A DNA stretch of 51,881 nt from Roseomonas xinghualingensis (GTDB lineage: Bacteria; Pseudomonadota; Alphaproteobacteria; Acetobacterales; Acetobacteraceae). The stretch covers positions 1-51,881 of the forward strand of contig NZ_JAOXLP010000023.1 of the NCBI RefSeq assembly GCF_025791835.1. The letters are read 5' to 3'. Made by a program: the position numbers and the translations under genes. Numbering within the stretch: position 1 is the first letter of the stretch; every line of letters begins with the position of its first letter. Positions 18,427 to 26,306 of the stretch are shown in pieces. The notes under the pieces were generated by a model that saw only the letters and a program-made list of their open reading frames with translations, was not told the DNA's origin and searched no databases.

Positions 18427-19062
18427 TCACTGCGCCGGATGGGGCGCTGGCAATGGCAGCCCGAGGGTCAGAGTCGCATTAGCCGTCATAAGGCCCTCCC
18501 AAAGCAGTTGCGCGCCGATATAGGCGATCAGTGCAACGCCCAGATAGGCGATCCATCTGTAGCGATCCAGAATACGCGCCAGCAGCCCGCCCAGAAGTCC
18601 CATCATCACGATGGAGATGCTGAGCCCCACGACCAGCAGCGTCATGTTGCCGCGCGCAACGGCAGCGACGGCAAGCACATTGTCCAGGCTCATGGACATG
18701 TCGGCCAGAATGATCTGCCACAGCGCCGCCATCAGCGTCTTGCCGTGATGCGCGCCCCCCTCCACGGCCTCCTCGTACTGCGCGGCACGCAACTCCTTCA
18801 GGAAGTTCCAGGCGATATAGAGCAGGGCGAAGCCGCCGATGATGTCGATCCACCACAGTGCAAGCAGCTGCTGCGCGACCAGAGAGAAGACAATCCGCAG
18901 CACCGCCGCGGCGATGACACCGAACAGCACCGCCTTGCCGCGCTGCGAAGGCGGCAGCCCTGCCGCCGCCAGCCCGATCACCACCGCGTTGTCGCCGGAC
19001 AGGATGATGTTGAGCCACATGATCTCGAGAAGCTGTGGCAACGCGCTGGTGATCGCTTCCAT
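18427..19062 (-). CDS. TerC-family membrane protein (first copy)
   Basis: Integral membrane protein of 211 residues. Two acidic membrane motifs typical of TerC are present: LSGDNAVVIGLA and MSLDNVLAVA. TerC-like proteins have been tied to tellurite resistance and, more recently, to manganese efflux that supports exported metalloproteins. ATG 19062 is used because a longer frame to 19155 adds unconserved residues. It is a paralogue of the next gene upstream and is separated from it by a strong terminator, so it should have its own promoter. Confidence 0.85.
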   Translation of the reverse strand: MEAITSALPQLLEIMWLNIILSGDNAVVIGLAAAGLPPSQRGKAVLFGVIAAAVLRIVFSLVAQQLLALWWIDIIGGFALLYIAWNFLKELRAAQYEEAVEGGAHHGKTLMAALWQIILADMSMSLDNVLAVAAVARGNMTLLVVGLSISIVMMGLLGGLLARILDRYRWIAYLGVALIAYIGAQLLWEGLMTANATLTLGLPLPAPHPAQ

Positions 19063-19181
19063 CGAGGTCTCCGGATGACGGCAGCGCCGGGTGCCGCCAG
19101 CCTCATCGCTGAAGGGAACCGCGCCTTCCCGCAGCCGCAGATCGGCGCAAAGCACCAGATTCTAGACCCCGGCTCCACAAC

Positions 19182-19215
19182 AAAAAAGCGCCGCCCGGTT
19201 TCCCGGACGGCGCCA
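19182..19215 (-). terminator. Intrinsic terminator after TerC copy 2
   Basis: Read on the minus strand: GGCGCCGTCCGG, loop GAAA, CCGGGCGGCGC, then six T. This is a textbook intrinsic terminator ending the upstream TerC gene. Confidence 0.85.
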
Positions 19216-19270
19216 AACCTCTTTTCTTACAAGAGCTTAACCGCTCCTCCAGATAGGAGCGGAGGAGGCC

Positions 19271-19930
19271 TTAGTGAGCGGGTGGAGGCGCGGATGGCGC
19301 GCCGTTCATGGCACCGAAGACCTCGCCCGAACCGGTCCAGATCATTTCGACAGCCACGTAGAGGATCACGAGCAGACCCACCCAGGCGATCCACCGATGC
19401 TTCTCCAGAAGCTTCGCGATGAAGGTCGCCGCGACGCCCATCAGCACCACCGAGATGGCAAGGCCGATGACCAACACGTCCACATGCTCCTTCGCCGCGC
19501 CGGCCACGGCCAGCACGTTGTCGAGCGACATGGACACGTCCGCGACCAGGATCTGGATGATGGCCTGGGCCAGCGTCTTCTTCTTGCCGCCCTGCTCGAC
19601 AGGATCGCCGACAACGGCATCCTTCGCCGCCTCGGCCGCCTCGTCCTGCTCATGGTTCTGGCGCAGCTCGCGGTACATCTTCCAGCACACCCAGAGCAGC
19701 AGCAGGCCGCCGAAGAGCGTGATGCCGATGATGGCAAGGAGCTGGGTGGTGATGGCCGCGAAGCCGATGCGCATGATCGTGGCGGCAGCAATGCCCCACA
19801 GGATCGCCTTGCGCCGCTGCTCGGGTGGCAGGCCCGCGGCCGCCATGCCGACCACGATCGCATTGTCGCCCGCGAGCACCAGGTCGATCAGTAAGACCTG
19901 TCCCAGGGCGATAAACCAATCAGCTCCCAT
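19271..19930 (-). CDS. TerC-family membrane protein (second copy)
   Basis: Protein of 219 residues with the same two motifs as its neighbour (LAGDNAIVVGMAAAGLPPEQR and MSLDNVLAVAGAAKEH), several membrane helices and a charged cytoplasmic loop rich in Glu, Ala and Asp around residues 95-115. It resembles the adjacent TerC protein along its length, consistent with tandem duplication followed by divergence. ATG 19930 has GGCGGAG upstream. I examined its leader for the manganese riboswitch that often precedes TerC genes but could not find its conserved core. Confidence 0.86.
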   Translation of the reverse strand: MGADWFIALGQVLLIDLVLAGDNAIVVGMAAAGLPPEQRRKAILWGIAAATIMRIGFAAITTQLLAIIGITLFGGLLLLWVCWKMYRELRQNHEQDEAAEAAKDAVVGDPVEQGGKKKTLAQAIIQILVADVSMSLDNVLAVAGAAKEHVDVLVIGLAISVVLMGVAATFIAKLLEKHRWIAWVGLLVILYVAVEMIWTGSGEVFGAMNGAPSAPPPAH

Positions 19931-20076
19931 CCGTGCTCCGCCTTCCCCTGCCGGCCCAGATGGGTTCCGGCCATGAATGAACGCGCCCCCGCCGACGGTG
20001 AGGGCGCCGGCCACATGATTGCAGCCTGCCGCCTGATTACGGCGTGTATCGCTTAAACAATGAGCAATCTGACGGC

Positions 20077-20095
20077 AACCGTTGAACAAACGGTT
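20077..20095. promoter_or_regulatory. Operator-like inverted repeat between TerC and purB
   Basis: AACCGTT (20077-20083), GAACA, AACGGTT (20089-20095): a perfect 7-base inverted repeat in the 280-base divergent region between the TerC gene and purB. It could bind a regulator of either gene; inference only. Confidence 0.35.
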
Positions 20096-20210
20096 CTGCG
20101 CGATGATCGCCGCACGCAATGATCTGCAAGGTTGACGCCGCGCCGCCCCCCGGATACCGCCCCCGCGCTGCAGCCCCTCCAGGGGGCGCCGCCCTCCAGG
20201 AGGCATGCCT

Positions 20211-21569
20211 ATGGTTCCGCGCTACACCCGCCCCGAGATGGCGGCCATCTGGTCCCCCGAGGCCCGCTTCCGCATCTGGTTCGAAATCGAGGCACTGGCC
20301 GCTGAAGCCATGGCCGATCTGGGCACCATCCCCCGCGAATCAGCGGAGGTGATCCGCCGCGAGGGCGGCCGCCGCATCGCCGCCATCTCCCAGGCCGATC
20401 TCGACCGGATCGACGAGATCGAGCGCGTCACCCGCCACGATGTCATCGCCTTCCTCACCTGGCTCGGCGAGAAGCGTGAGGACGGCTCCGGCATGGGCGA
20501 GCATGCCCGCTTCATGCACCAGGGCATGACCAGCTCCGACGTTCTGGACACCGCCCTGAACCTCCAGATGGTTCAGGCCGCCGACCTCCTGATCAAGGAC
20601 ATGGACGCCCTCCTGGCCGCGCTGCGCCGCCGGGCCGAGGAACATGCCCTCACCCCCACCATCGGCCGCTCCCACGGCATCCATGCCGAGCCGACCACCT
20701 TCGGCATCAAGCTCGCCGGCCACTGGGCCGAATTCGCCCGCTGCCGCCAGCGCCTCGTCGCCGCCCGCGAGGAAGTGGCCACCTGCGCCATCTCCGGCCC
20801 CGTCGGCACCTTCGCCAGCGTGGACCCGCGCGTGGAAGCCTTCGTGGCCGGAAAGCTCGGCCTGCGCCCCGAGCCCGTCTCCACCCAGGTCATCCCGCGG
20901 GACCGCCACGCCGCCTATTTCTGCGCCCTGGCCATCGCCGCCAGCGCCATCGAGCGCCTGGCCACGGAAGTCCGCCACCTCCAGCGCAGCGAGGTGCGCG
21001 AGGCCGAGGAATACTTCCATCCCGGCCAGAAGGGCTCCTCCGCGATGCCCCACAAGCGCAACCCGGTCCTCTCCGAGAACCTGACCGGCCTCGCCCGCCT
21101 GGTCCGCGGCTACGCCATGCCCGCGCTTGAAAACGTCGCCCTCTGGCATGAGCGCGACATCTCCCATTCCTCCGTGGAGCGCGTGATCGGCCCCGACGCC
21201 ACCATCGCCCTGGACTTCGCCCTGATGCGCACGGCTGGCATGATGGAGAAGCTGACGATCTATCCCGAGCGCATGCGCGCCAATCTGGAGAGCCTGGGCG
21301 GCGTGGTGCACAGCCAGAAGGTGCTGCTCGCCCTCACCCAGGCCGGCATGTCCCGCGAGGACGCCTATGCCACCGTCCAGCGCAACGCCATGGCCACTTG
21401 GGAGAAGCTGGGTACGCCGGAAGGTCGGACCTTCCGCGACAACCTCCTGGCCGACCCCAAGGTCACCACCCTCATCGCCCCTGAGGCGCTGGACGGCGTG
21501 ATGGACCCGCAGCGCGACTTCACCCATGTCCGCGCCACCCTCGCCCGGGTCTTCGCCGAAGGCGCCTGA
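20211..21569 (+). CDS. purB: Adenylosuccinate lyase
   Basis: Cytosolic enzyme of 452 residues acting twice in purine synthesis: it cleaves SAICAR to AICAR and adenylosuccinate to AMP. The fumarase-superfamily signature SSAMPHKRNP lies near residue 276, and the catalytic-site segments TSSDVLDTALNLQ and GRSHGIHAEPTTFG are intact. An ATG at 20205 lies one base after AGGAGG, too close; ATG 20211 has a seven-base spacing, so it is the likelier start. A GC hairpin follows the gene. It is separate from the purC-purS-purQ block 2.6 kb downstream. Confidence 0.95.
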   Translation: MVPRYTRPEMAAIWSPEARFRIWFEIEALAAEAMADLGTIPRESAEVIRREGGRRIAAISQADLDRIDEIERVTRHDVIAFLTWLGEKREDGSGMGEHARFMHQGMTSSDVLDTALNLQMVQAADLLIKDMDALLAALRRRAEEHALTPTIGRSHGIHAEPTTFGIKLAGHWAEFARCRQRLVAAREEVATCAISGPVGTFASVDPRVEAFVAGKLGLRPEPVSTQVIPRDRHAAYFCALAIAASAIERLATEVRHLQRSEVREAEEYFHPGQKGSSAMPHKRNPVLSENLTGLARLVRGYAMPALENVALWHERDISHSSVERVIGPDATIALDFALMRTAGMMEKLTIYPERMRANLESLGGVVHSQKVLLALTQAGMSREDAYATVQRNAMATWEKLGTPEGRTFRDNLLADPKVTTLIAPEALDGVMDPQRDFTHVRATLARVFAEGA

Positions 21570-21603
21570 ATCCGGCCGGAATGGTCTCGGAAGCGTGATC
21601 CCC

Positions 21604-21624
21604 GGGCGCCGCAAAGCGGCGCCC
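21604..21624 (+). terminator. Hairpin after purB
   Basis: GGGCGCCGC, AAA loop, GCGGCGCCC: a 9-base perfect stem 35 bases after the purB stop. No T run follows, so it may be an RNA-stabilising or weak termination structure. Confidence 0.45.
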
Positions 21625-21701
21625 GCCGCCTCCGTTCTGCCCTTATGGGAGCCCATCTTCCAAGCACCCCCAGCCGCTCGCACGGCCAATGGAGGAGCGA
21701 G

Positions 21702-22019
21702 ATGACCCACCCCCTGCCCAGCCCGTTCCGAGCCGCGCTCGCCGTGGCCACCGTGACAGGCGCCCTGGCCGTCGCCCCGGGCACTGCCGATGCCATCATG
21801 CCAGCCGCGGCGCCGCTGGCCGGCGAAACGGCCCAGATCCAGCCCATCCAGTACTACTACGCGCCGCCGCCGCGCTATTACGCGCCGCCACCGCCCAGGG
21901 GCTACTACTATCCCCCGCCCCGCTGGCGCCGCCCGCCGCCGGCCTACTACGCACCACCTCCGCCACCGCCGCGCTACTACGCGCCACCTCCGGGCGTCGG
22001 CCTCTACTACCGGTACTAA
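21702..22019 (+). CDS. Secreted Tyr/Pro-rich low-complexity protein
   Basis: Small protein of 105 residues. A signal peptide (about residues 8-30, ending PGTADA) is followed by a mature part made almost wholly of Tyr, Pro, Arg and Ala, with the unit RYYAPPP repeated several times and an YYRY end. Such proteins are common but uncharacterised in alphaproteobacteria; a structural or envelope role is possible. ATG 21702 follows GGAGGAG at good spacing. Confidence 0.72.
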   Translation: MTHPLPSPFRAALAVATVTGALAVAPGTADAIMPAAAPLAGETAQIQPIQYYYAPPPRYYAPPPPRGYYYPPPRWRRPPPAYYAPPPPPPRYYAPPPGVGLYYRY

Positions 22020-22101
22020 GAACGTTCCGGGGGACTTTCCGGGAAGCCCTGCTTCCCGGACCTCCCGCCGCGGGCCGCCGCGGCCTTCCGCGTTTCGAAT
22101 G

Positions 22102-22133
22102 AAAAAGCGCCCGAGGTCCTGGACCTCGGGCGC
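22102..22133 (-). terminator. Intrinsic terminator
   Basis: On the minus strand GCGCCCGAGGTCC and GGACCTCGGGCGC form a 13-base stem with a single-base loop, followed by TTTTT. It lies about 120 bases beyond the stress-protein gene on that strand and is probably its terminator. Confidence 0.75.
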
Positions 22134-22251
22134 TCGGCATGCCCGCAAGCTCTTCCACGGAATTCACGGGTCAATCCCCTGCCCCATGGCGGCAGAACGG
22201 GGCGGCTCCCCAAGGAACCGCCCCGCCCATCACGCTGGTCGCTCTATGCGA

Positions 22252-23175
22252 TCAGATGCTCTCGCGCTTCGGATTGGCCCCGGTCGAATTGGCGCCAAGG
22301 GTCTTGTCCGCCGCGCGGCCCGCCGCCGTGCCCGGAGGATTGGCCGGGGTGCCATCCGACTGATGCGGATAGGCGCCCGACATATTGGTCCCGGCCGCCC
22401 GGTCGAAGGCACGGCTCGCCTCGGTGCCCGGCGGGTTGGTGCTGGTACCGCCCATGCCCGCGCTCTTCGGATAGACGGTCGTATCCGCCCGGCTCGCCTC
22501 ATTCTGAGGATAGGCGCCCGAGACATTGGTGCCAGCCACCTGGTCCACGCCACGGGACGCCATGGTTCCCTTCGGATTGCCCGGCGTGCCATCCGGCCGG
22601 TCGCCGACAACCGCGTCGTCCTGATAGCTGGTCCAGCCGCTCGCCCGGTAATCCGCCTCGCGGGCGGTGGTATCCACCGGGTTGTGGCGGGCCAGGATGG
22701 CCTCCACCTCGGTCGCGCGGCTCTCATCCGTCCGCACCGTCACCAGGCTGCCACCACGGCGCAGCCCCTCGGAATAGACATGCGCGTCGCGCTCCTCGAC
22801 GCCCGCGCCCACCAGGCTGCCGATCAGCCCGCCCGCCGCGGCACCGGCGCCCGCGCCCGTCAGGGCCGCAACCAGCCAGCCGGCCGCCACGATCGGGCCC
22901 AGACCGGGAATGGCCAGCGCGCCGATACCCGCCAGCACGCCCGCGCCACCACCCAGCACGGTGCCGATGGTGGCGCCGGTGCCAGCGCCGGTCGCCGTGT
23001 CGTCATGATCCGTCCGGTCGCCCGTGGCCGTGGTGCCGGTGGTGGTGCCCCTGGCGGCGTCATTCGCCACGATGCTGATGTCGTCACGCATGAAGCCGGC
23101 GGCCTCCAGCGCGCTCACCGCGGCGCTCGCATCCGAATAGCTGTCGTAAAGGCGGGCAATGGTCCGCGTGGCCAT
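22252..23175 (-). CDS. General stress protein 17M-like with C-terminal repeats
   Basis: Protein of 307 residues in three parts. Residues 1-40 (ARLYDSYSDASAAVSALEAAGF) resemble the general stress protein 17M domain. Residues 66-126 are glycine-rich, with GxxxG spacing like a glycine-zipper membrane segment. Residues 196-302 hold three copies of a repeat of about 28 residues of the form GTPxNPxGTxASRxxDxxAGTNxSGAYP. Function unknown; likely envelope stress related. AGGAGAG precedes the ATG. It follows the next gene on the same strand by 97 bases, so they may form an operon. Confidence 0.72.
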   Translation of the reverse strand: MATRTIARLYDSYSDASAAVSALEAAGFMRDDISIVANDAARGTTTGTTATGDRTDHDDTATGAGTGATIGTVLGGGAGVLAGIGALAIPGLGPIVAAGWLVAALTGAGAGAAAGGLIGSLVGAGVEERDAHVYSEGLRRGGSLVTVRTDESRATEVEAILARHNPVDTTAREADYRASGWTSYQDDAVVGDRPDGTPGNPKGTMASRGVDQVAGTNVSGAYPQNEASRADTTVYPKSAGMGGTSTNPPGTEASRAFDRAAGTNMSGAYPHQSDGTPANPPGTAAGRAADKTLGANSTGANPKRESI

Positions 23176-23272
23176 GAATCTCTCCTGTGTTCCGTTGATC
23201 TTCGTCTTGGGAAAGGTCGCCCCAGGGACCGTCGCCGGCCCCAGGGCGCCATCAACCTTGGAAAACGCGGCC

Positions 23273-23848
23273 TCAGCGGGCCGGCGCGTTGCCCGTCACC
23301 ACGTTGCCCTGGTAGTCCAGGCCCACCTCTGCGGTCTGGCCGCCCTTCATGGCGCGGCCGCGCCACACGCCGGACTCGTCCTTCTTCAGCTCCTGCACGC
23401 CCGTGAAGCCAGCGGCCTCGATGCGGCTGCGTGCCTGACCTTCGGTGAAGGAATTCGCGCCCGCCGCCGGGGTGGTGACAACCCGCGGCTGGTCACCCGA
23501 ATTATCCGTCCGCACGGCGGACTGGGTGTTGTCCGTGCCGGTACCGCGGGCCGCGTTGCCCGAAGTGCCGTCGCTGCGGCTGCCACGATCGGTGGTGATG
23601 GTCTGGCTGCCCGTGGCGCTGCCCTGGGGCGCCATCTGCGTCGCGGTGCCCGCCCGACTCTGGGACGCGGCCGGGCCGGTGGTGGTGCCAGGGGCGGCGG
23701 TCCCGCCCGGCGCCTGGGTGGCGGGCGCCATGCTGACCGGCGGCTGGCTGGTCTGCTGAGAACCCGGATTCTGGGTGTTCCCCTGCTGGGCGAGAGCCGG
23801 CGTGACCAGAGCCGCGGCCAGGGCCAGGGCGGAAACACTCGTGCGCAT
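23273..23848 (-). CDS. Secreted protein with C-terminal PepSY-like domain
   Basis: Protein of 191 residues with a signal peptide (MRTSVSALALAAALVTPALAQ), a low-complexity middle rich in Gly, Thr, Ser and Gln, and a compact C-terminal domain of about 55 residues (FTEGQARSRIEAAGFTGV through VGLDYQGNVV) with the helix-strand pattern of PepSY-like domains. Role unknown; periplasmic location expected. ATG 23848 has GGGAGAT upstream. Together with the downstream stress-protein gene it forms a probable two-gene unit. Confidence 0.7.
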   Translation of the reverse strand: MRTSVSALALAAALVTPALAQQGNTQNPGSQQTSQPPVSMAPATQAPGGTAAPGTTTGPAASQSRAGTATQMAPQGSATGSQTITTDRGSRSDGTSGNAARGTGTDNTQSAVRTDNSGDQPRVVTTPAAGANSFTEGQARSRIEAAGFTGVQELKKDESGVWRGRAMKGGQTAEVGLDYQGNVVTGNAPAR

Positions 23849-24165
23849 TGCGTATATCTCCCAAAGGATTGGTCCGAGTTCTTCCGTCGGACGGAAACGC
23901 GGTCTGGCCGCGCTTTGCTGTGGGTTAACGCGCTGAACCGCCCCGCGTTGACCGCCTCCGGTCACGCGCCCGTGTGGATCGCCCGTTGAGCTGCCAATTG
24001 GGCCACCCGCCCATGCCGCCCCGAGCCCCACCCGCCCCGCACTCCGGCCTTGCGCCCGAGGCGGTGGCCCTGCCTCCGCCCCCCTGCTATATGCCCCTCA
24101 ATCGCCGCCGTGGACCGGGCCGAAAGGCCCGGCCCCGGCGGCCGCACGAATTTCGGGAACCCCCC
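23849..24165. promoter_or_regulatory. Divergent region and purC leader with a GAAA hairpin
   Basis: This 317-base region separates the secreted PepSY-like gene from purC. CCGGGCC-GAAA-GGCCCGG at 24115-24132 forms a perfect 7-base stem capped by a GNRA tetraloop, ending 33 bases before the purC start. A TATATG at 24088-24093 could be a -10 box giving a leader of about 65 bases that includes the hairpin. I see no known purine riboswitch core. Confidence 0.35.
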
Positions 24166-24930
24166 ATGGCCCGCAGGCGACAGCTCTACGAAGGCAAGGC
24201 AAAGGTCCTCTTCGAGGGTCCAGAGCCCGGCACCCTCGTCCAGTATTTCAAGGACGATGCGACCGCCGGGAACGGCGCGAAGAAGGGCATCATCACCGGC
24301 AAGGGCGTGCTCAATAACCGCATCAGCGAATACCTGATGACGCGCCTGGCCGAGATCGGCGTGCCCACCCACTTCATCCGCCGCCTGAACATGCGCGAGC
24401 AGCTGATCCGCGAGGTCGAGATCATCCCCCTCGAGGTGGTGGTCCGCAACATCGCCGCCGGCAGCCTGGCCAAGCGCCTGGGCATCCAGGAAGGCACCCG
24501 CCTGCCGCGCTCGATCGTCGAATACTATTACAAGAACGACGCCCTGCAGGACCCGATGGTCTCCGAGGAGCACATCACCTGCTTCGGCTGGGCCTCCACC
24601 CAGGACCTGGACGACATCGTCGCCCTGGCGCTCCGCGTGAACGACTTCCTCACCGGCCTCTTCCTCGGCGTCGGCATCTCCCTGGTGGACTTCAAGCTGG
24701 AATTCGGCCGCCTCTACGAGAACGATGAGATGCGCATCGTCCTCGCCGACGAGATCTCGCCCGACAACTGCCGCCTCTGGGACGCCAAGACCGGCGAGAA
24801 GATGGACAAGGACCGCTTCCGCCGCGACCTGGGCAAGGTCGAGGAAGGCTACCAGGAAGTGGCCCGCCGCCTCGGCATCCTGCCCGAGGCCGGTGTCCGC
24901 GACATGAAGGGCCCGGAGTTGATGCAGTGA
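24166..24930 (+). CDS. purC: SAICAR synthetase
   Basis: Enzyme of 254 residues that joins aspartate to CAIR using ATP, a late step to IMP. Seen: the start [43 protein letters not shown] and the SAICAR synthetase signature around LVDFKLEFG. The frame is open 64 codons upstream, but the family begins at ATG 24166. It ends in an ATGCAGTGAGC stretch where a GTG could start a longer purS. First gene of the purC-purS-orf-purQ operon. Confidence 0.95.
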   Translation: MARRRQLYEGKAKVLFEGPEPGTLVQYFKDDATAGNGAKKGIITGKGVLNNRISEYLMTRLAEIGVPTHFIRRLNMREQLIREVEIIPLEVVVRNIAAGSLAKRLGIQEGTRLPRSIVEYYYKNDALQDPMVSEEHITCFGWASTQDLDDIVALALRVNDFLTGLFLGVGISLVDFKLEFGRLYENDEMRIVLADEISPDNCRLWDAKTGEKMDKDRFRRDLGKVEEGYQEVARRLGILPEAGVRDMKGPELMQ

Positions 24931-24974
24931 GCGCGGCGGCCGGTGACCGCAGCGCCAGTGGAGATCTGAACCAG

Positions 24975-25223
24975 ATGGCCAAGCTCAAGGCCCGCGTCTT
25001 CGTCATGCCCAAGAACGGCGTGCTGGACCCCCAGGGCAAGGCCATCGGCCACGCCCTGGGCACCCTCGGCTTCGAGGGCATCGGCGAGGTCCGCACGGGC
25101 AAGGTCATCGAGCTGGAACTGGCCGAGACCGACCCCGCCGCGGCCAAGGCGGCCGCCGAGGCCATGGCCCGCAAGCTCCTCGCCAACACGGTGATCGAAT
25201 CCTTCCGGGTCGAGATCGCCTGA
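24975..25223 (+). CDS. purS: FGAM synthase subunit PurS
   Basis: Small subunit of 82 residues that bridges PurL and PurQ and helps channel ammonia in formylglycinamidine ribonucleotide synthesis. The sequence KARVFVMPKNGVLDPQGKAIGHALGTLGF and the end LANTVIESFRVEIA are diagnostic. ATG 24975 gives the usual family length; a GTG at 24927 overlapping the purC stop would give 98 residues and cannot be excluded. Confidence 0.93.
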   Translation: MAKLKARVFVMPKNGVLDPQGKAIGHALGTLGFEGIGEVRTGKVIELELAETDPAAAKAAAEAMARKLLANTVIESFRVEIA

Positions 25224-25245
25224 CCAGCACGGCAAGCCTCGCGCC

Positions 25246-25506
25246 ATGATCAAGGCCAGCCTCCTCATCATGGCCGTGCTCACGGTCCTGATCGCGATGC
25301 TCCTGTCATGGCGCGAGCGGCGCATGGCCCTGGCGCGCCCCGCCCCGGCCCCTGCCCGGGGCCCAGCAAGGACGAAGCGCCGCCCGGGCCTCATCGCCCG
25401 CGGCAAGGCAGGCATCGACCGCTGGATCACCGCCGCCGCCATCGCGGCGGTCATCACCATCGCCGTCCTCGGCGGCCTCCACTGGCTCAGGGTGTTCCAA
25501 CAATGA
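25246..25506 (+). CDS. Small membrane protein in the pur operon
   Basis: Protein of 86 residues with two predicted membrane segments: residues about 3-20 ([19 protein letters not shown]) and about 62-82 ([19 protein letters not shown]), joined by a basic cytoplasmic loop rich in Arg, Pro and Ala. It starts 22 bases after purS, and its TGA overlaps the purQ ATG (ATGA), so translation of purQ is coupled to it. I do not recognise the family, and no pur function is known for such a protein; the tight coupling argues it is real. Confidence 0.75.
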   Translation: MIKASLLIMAVLTVLIAMLLSWRERRMALARPAPAPARGPARTKRRPGLIARGKAGIDRWITAAAIAAVITIAVLGGLHWLRVFQQ

Positions 25507-26177
25507 ACGCGACCATCCTCCTCTTCCCCGGCACGAACCGGGAGCGCGACATGGCCATCGCCCTGGAACGCGTCACCGGGAAGAAGCCGAAGATCACCTT
25601 CCACCGCGAAACCGAACTGCCCCAGGGCACGGACCTCGTCGTCCTCCCCGGCGGCTTCTCCTATGGTGACTACCTCCGCTGCGGGGCCATGGCGGCCCAG
25701 TCCCCGATCATGGGCGCCGTGCGCGACTTCGCGGCCAAGGGCGGCCATATCCTCGGCGTCTGCAACGGCTTCCAGATCCTCTGCGAGGCCCAGCTCCTCC
25801 CCGGCGCCCTCCTCCAGAACGCCGGCCTCCGCTTCCTCTCCATGGAGACGGTGCTCCGCGTCGAGCGTGCCGGCACGCCCTTCACCTCCCGCTGGCAGAA
25901 GGGCGCCACCTTCCGCGCCCCCATGGCGCATGGGGACGGCAACTACTTCGCCGATGAGGAAACGCTGGACCGGCTGGAGGGCGAGGGCCTCGTCGCCTTC
26001 CGCTACGCGGACATGAACCGCAACGGCGCCGCCCGCGACATCGCCGGCATCCTCTCCCCCAACCTCCGCATCTGCGGCCTGATGCCGCATCCGGAGGATC
26101 TGGTGGACCCGCTGATGGGCGGCGAGGACGGCCTGCCCCTCTTCCAAAGCCTCACCGAGGCCCTCGTCGCGGCCTGA
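25503..26177 (+). CDS. purQ: FGAM synthase glutaminase subunit PurQ
   Basis: Class I glutamine amidotransferase of 224 residues that supplies ammonia to PurL. The nucleophile is in [12 protein letters not shown], the [15 protein letters not shown] loop is intact, and the His and Glu of the triad are in [14 protein letters not shown] 25503 overlaps the preceding small membrane gene by four bases. Transcription should end at the terminator at 26209-26242. Confidence 0.95.
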   Translation: MNATILLFPGTNRERDMAIALERVTGKKPKITFHRETELPQGTDLVVLPGGFSYGDYLRCGAMAAQSPIMGAVRDFAAKGGHILGVCNGFQILCEAQLLPGALLQNAGLRFLSMETVLRVERAGTPFTSRWQKGATFRAPMAHGDGNYFADEETLDRLEGEGLVAFRYADMNRNGAARDIAGILSPNLRICGLMPHPEDLVDPLMGGEDGLPLFQSLTEALVAA

Positions 26178-26208
26178 TCCGGAAGCCCTGAGGGGCTGAA
26201 CCGAACAG

Positions 26209-26242
26209 AAGGGGGTGGGGAAGAGATATCCCCGCCCCTTTT
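26209..26242 (+). terminator. Terminator of the purC-purQ operon
   Basis: AGGGGGTGGGGA pairs with TCCCCGCCCCTT (12 pairs, two G-U), with a short A-rich loop, followed by TTCC. It lies 31 bases after the purQ stop and before the convergent SDR gene. Confidence 0.75.
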
Positions 26243-26306
26243 CCATGGCGCATCTTGCAGGCGCCCGGCATGAACGAGCCCGGGAATGGCCGCTCCGCGG
26301 CCCCGC

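Noticed and set aside
19063..20076. Manganese (yybP-ykoY) riboswitch in the TerC leaders
   Set aside because: Expected by genomic context, but the conserved core is not present in either leader. A perfect GCGCCC/GGGCGC hairpin near 19980-20010 alone does not support it.
20340..22148. 602-codon open frame antisense to purB
   Set aside because: Crosses purB and the downstream gene with no conserved features; caused by codon bias.
21790..23406. 538-codon open frame covering the Tyr/Pro-rich gene and the stress protein
   Set aside because: It spans a strong terminator, is antisense to a gene with a good ribosome site, and is a basic low-complexity shadow.
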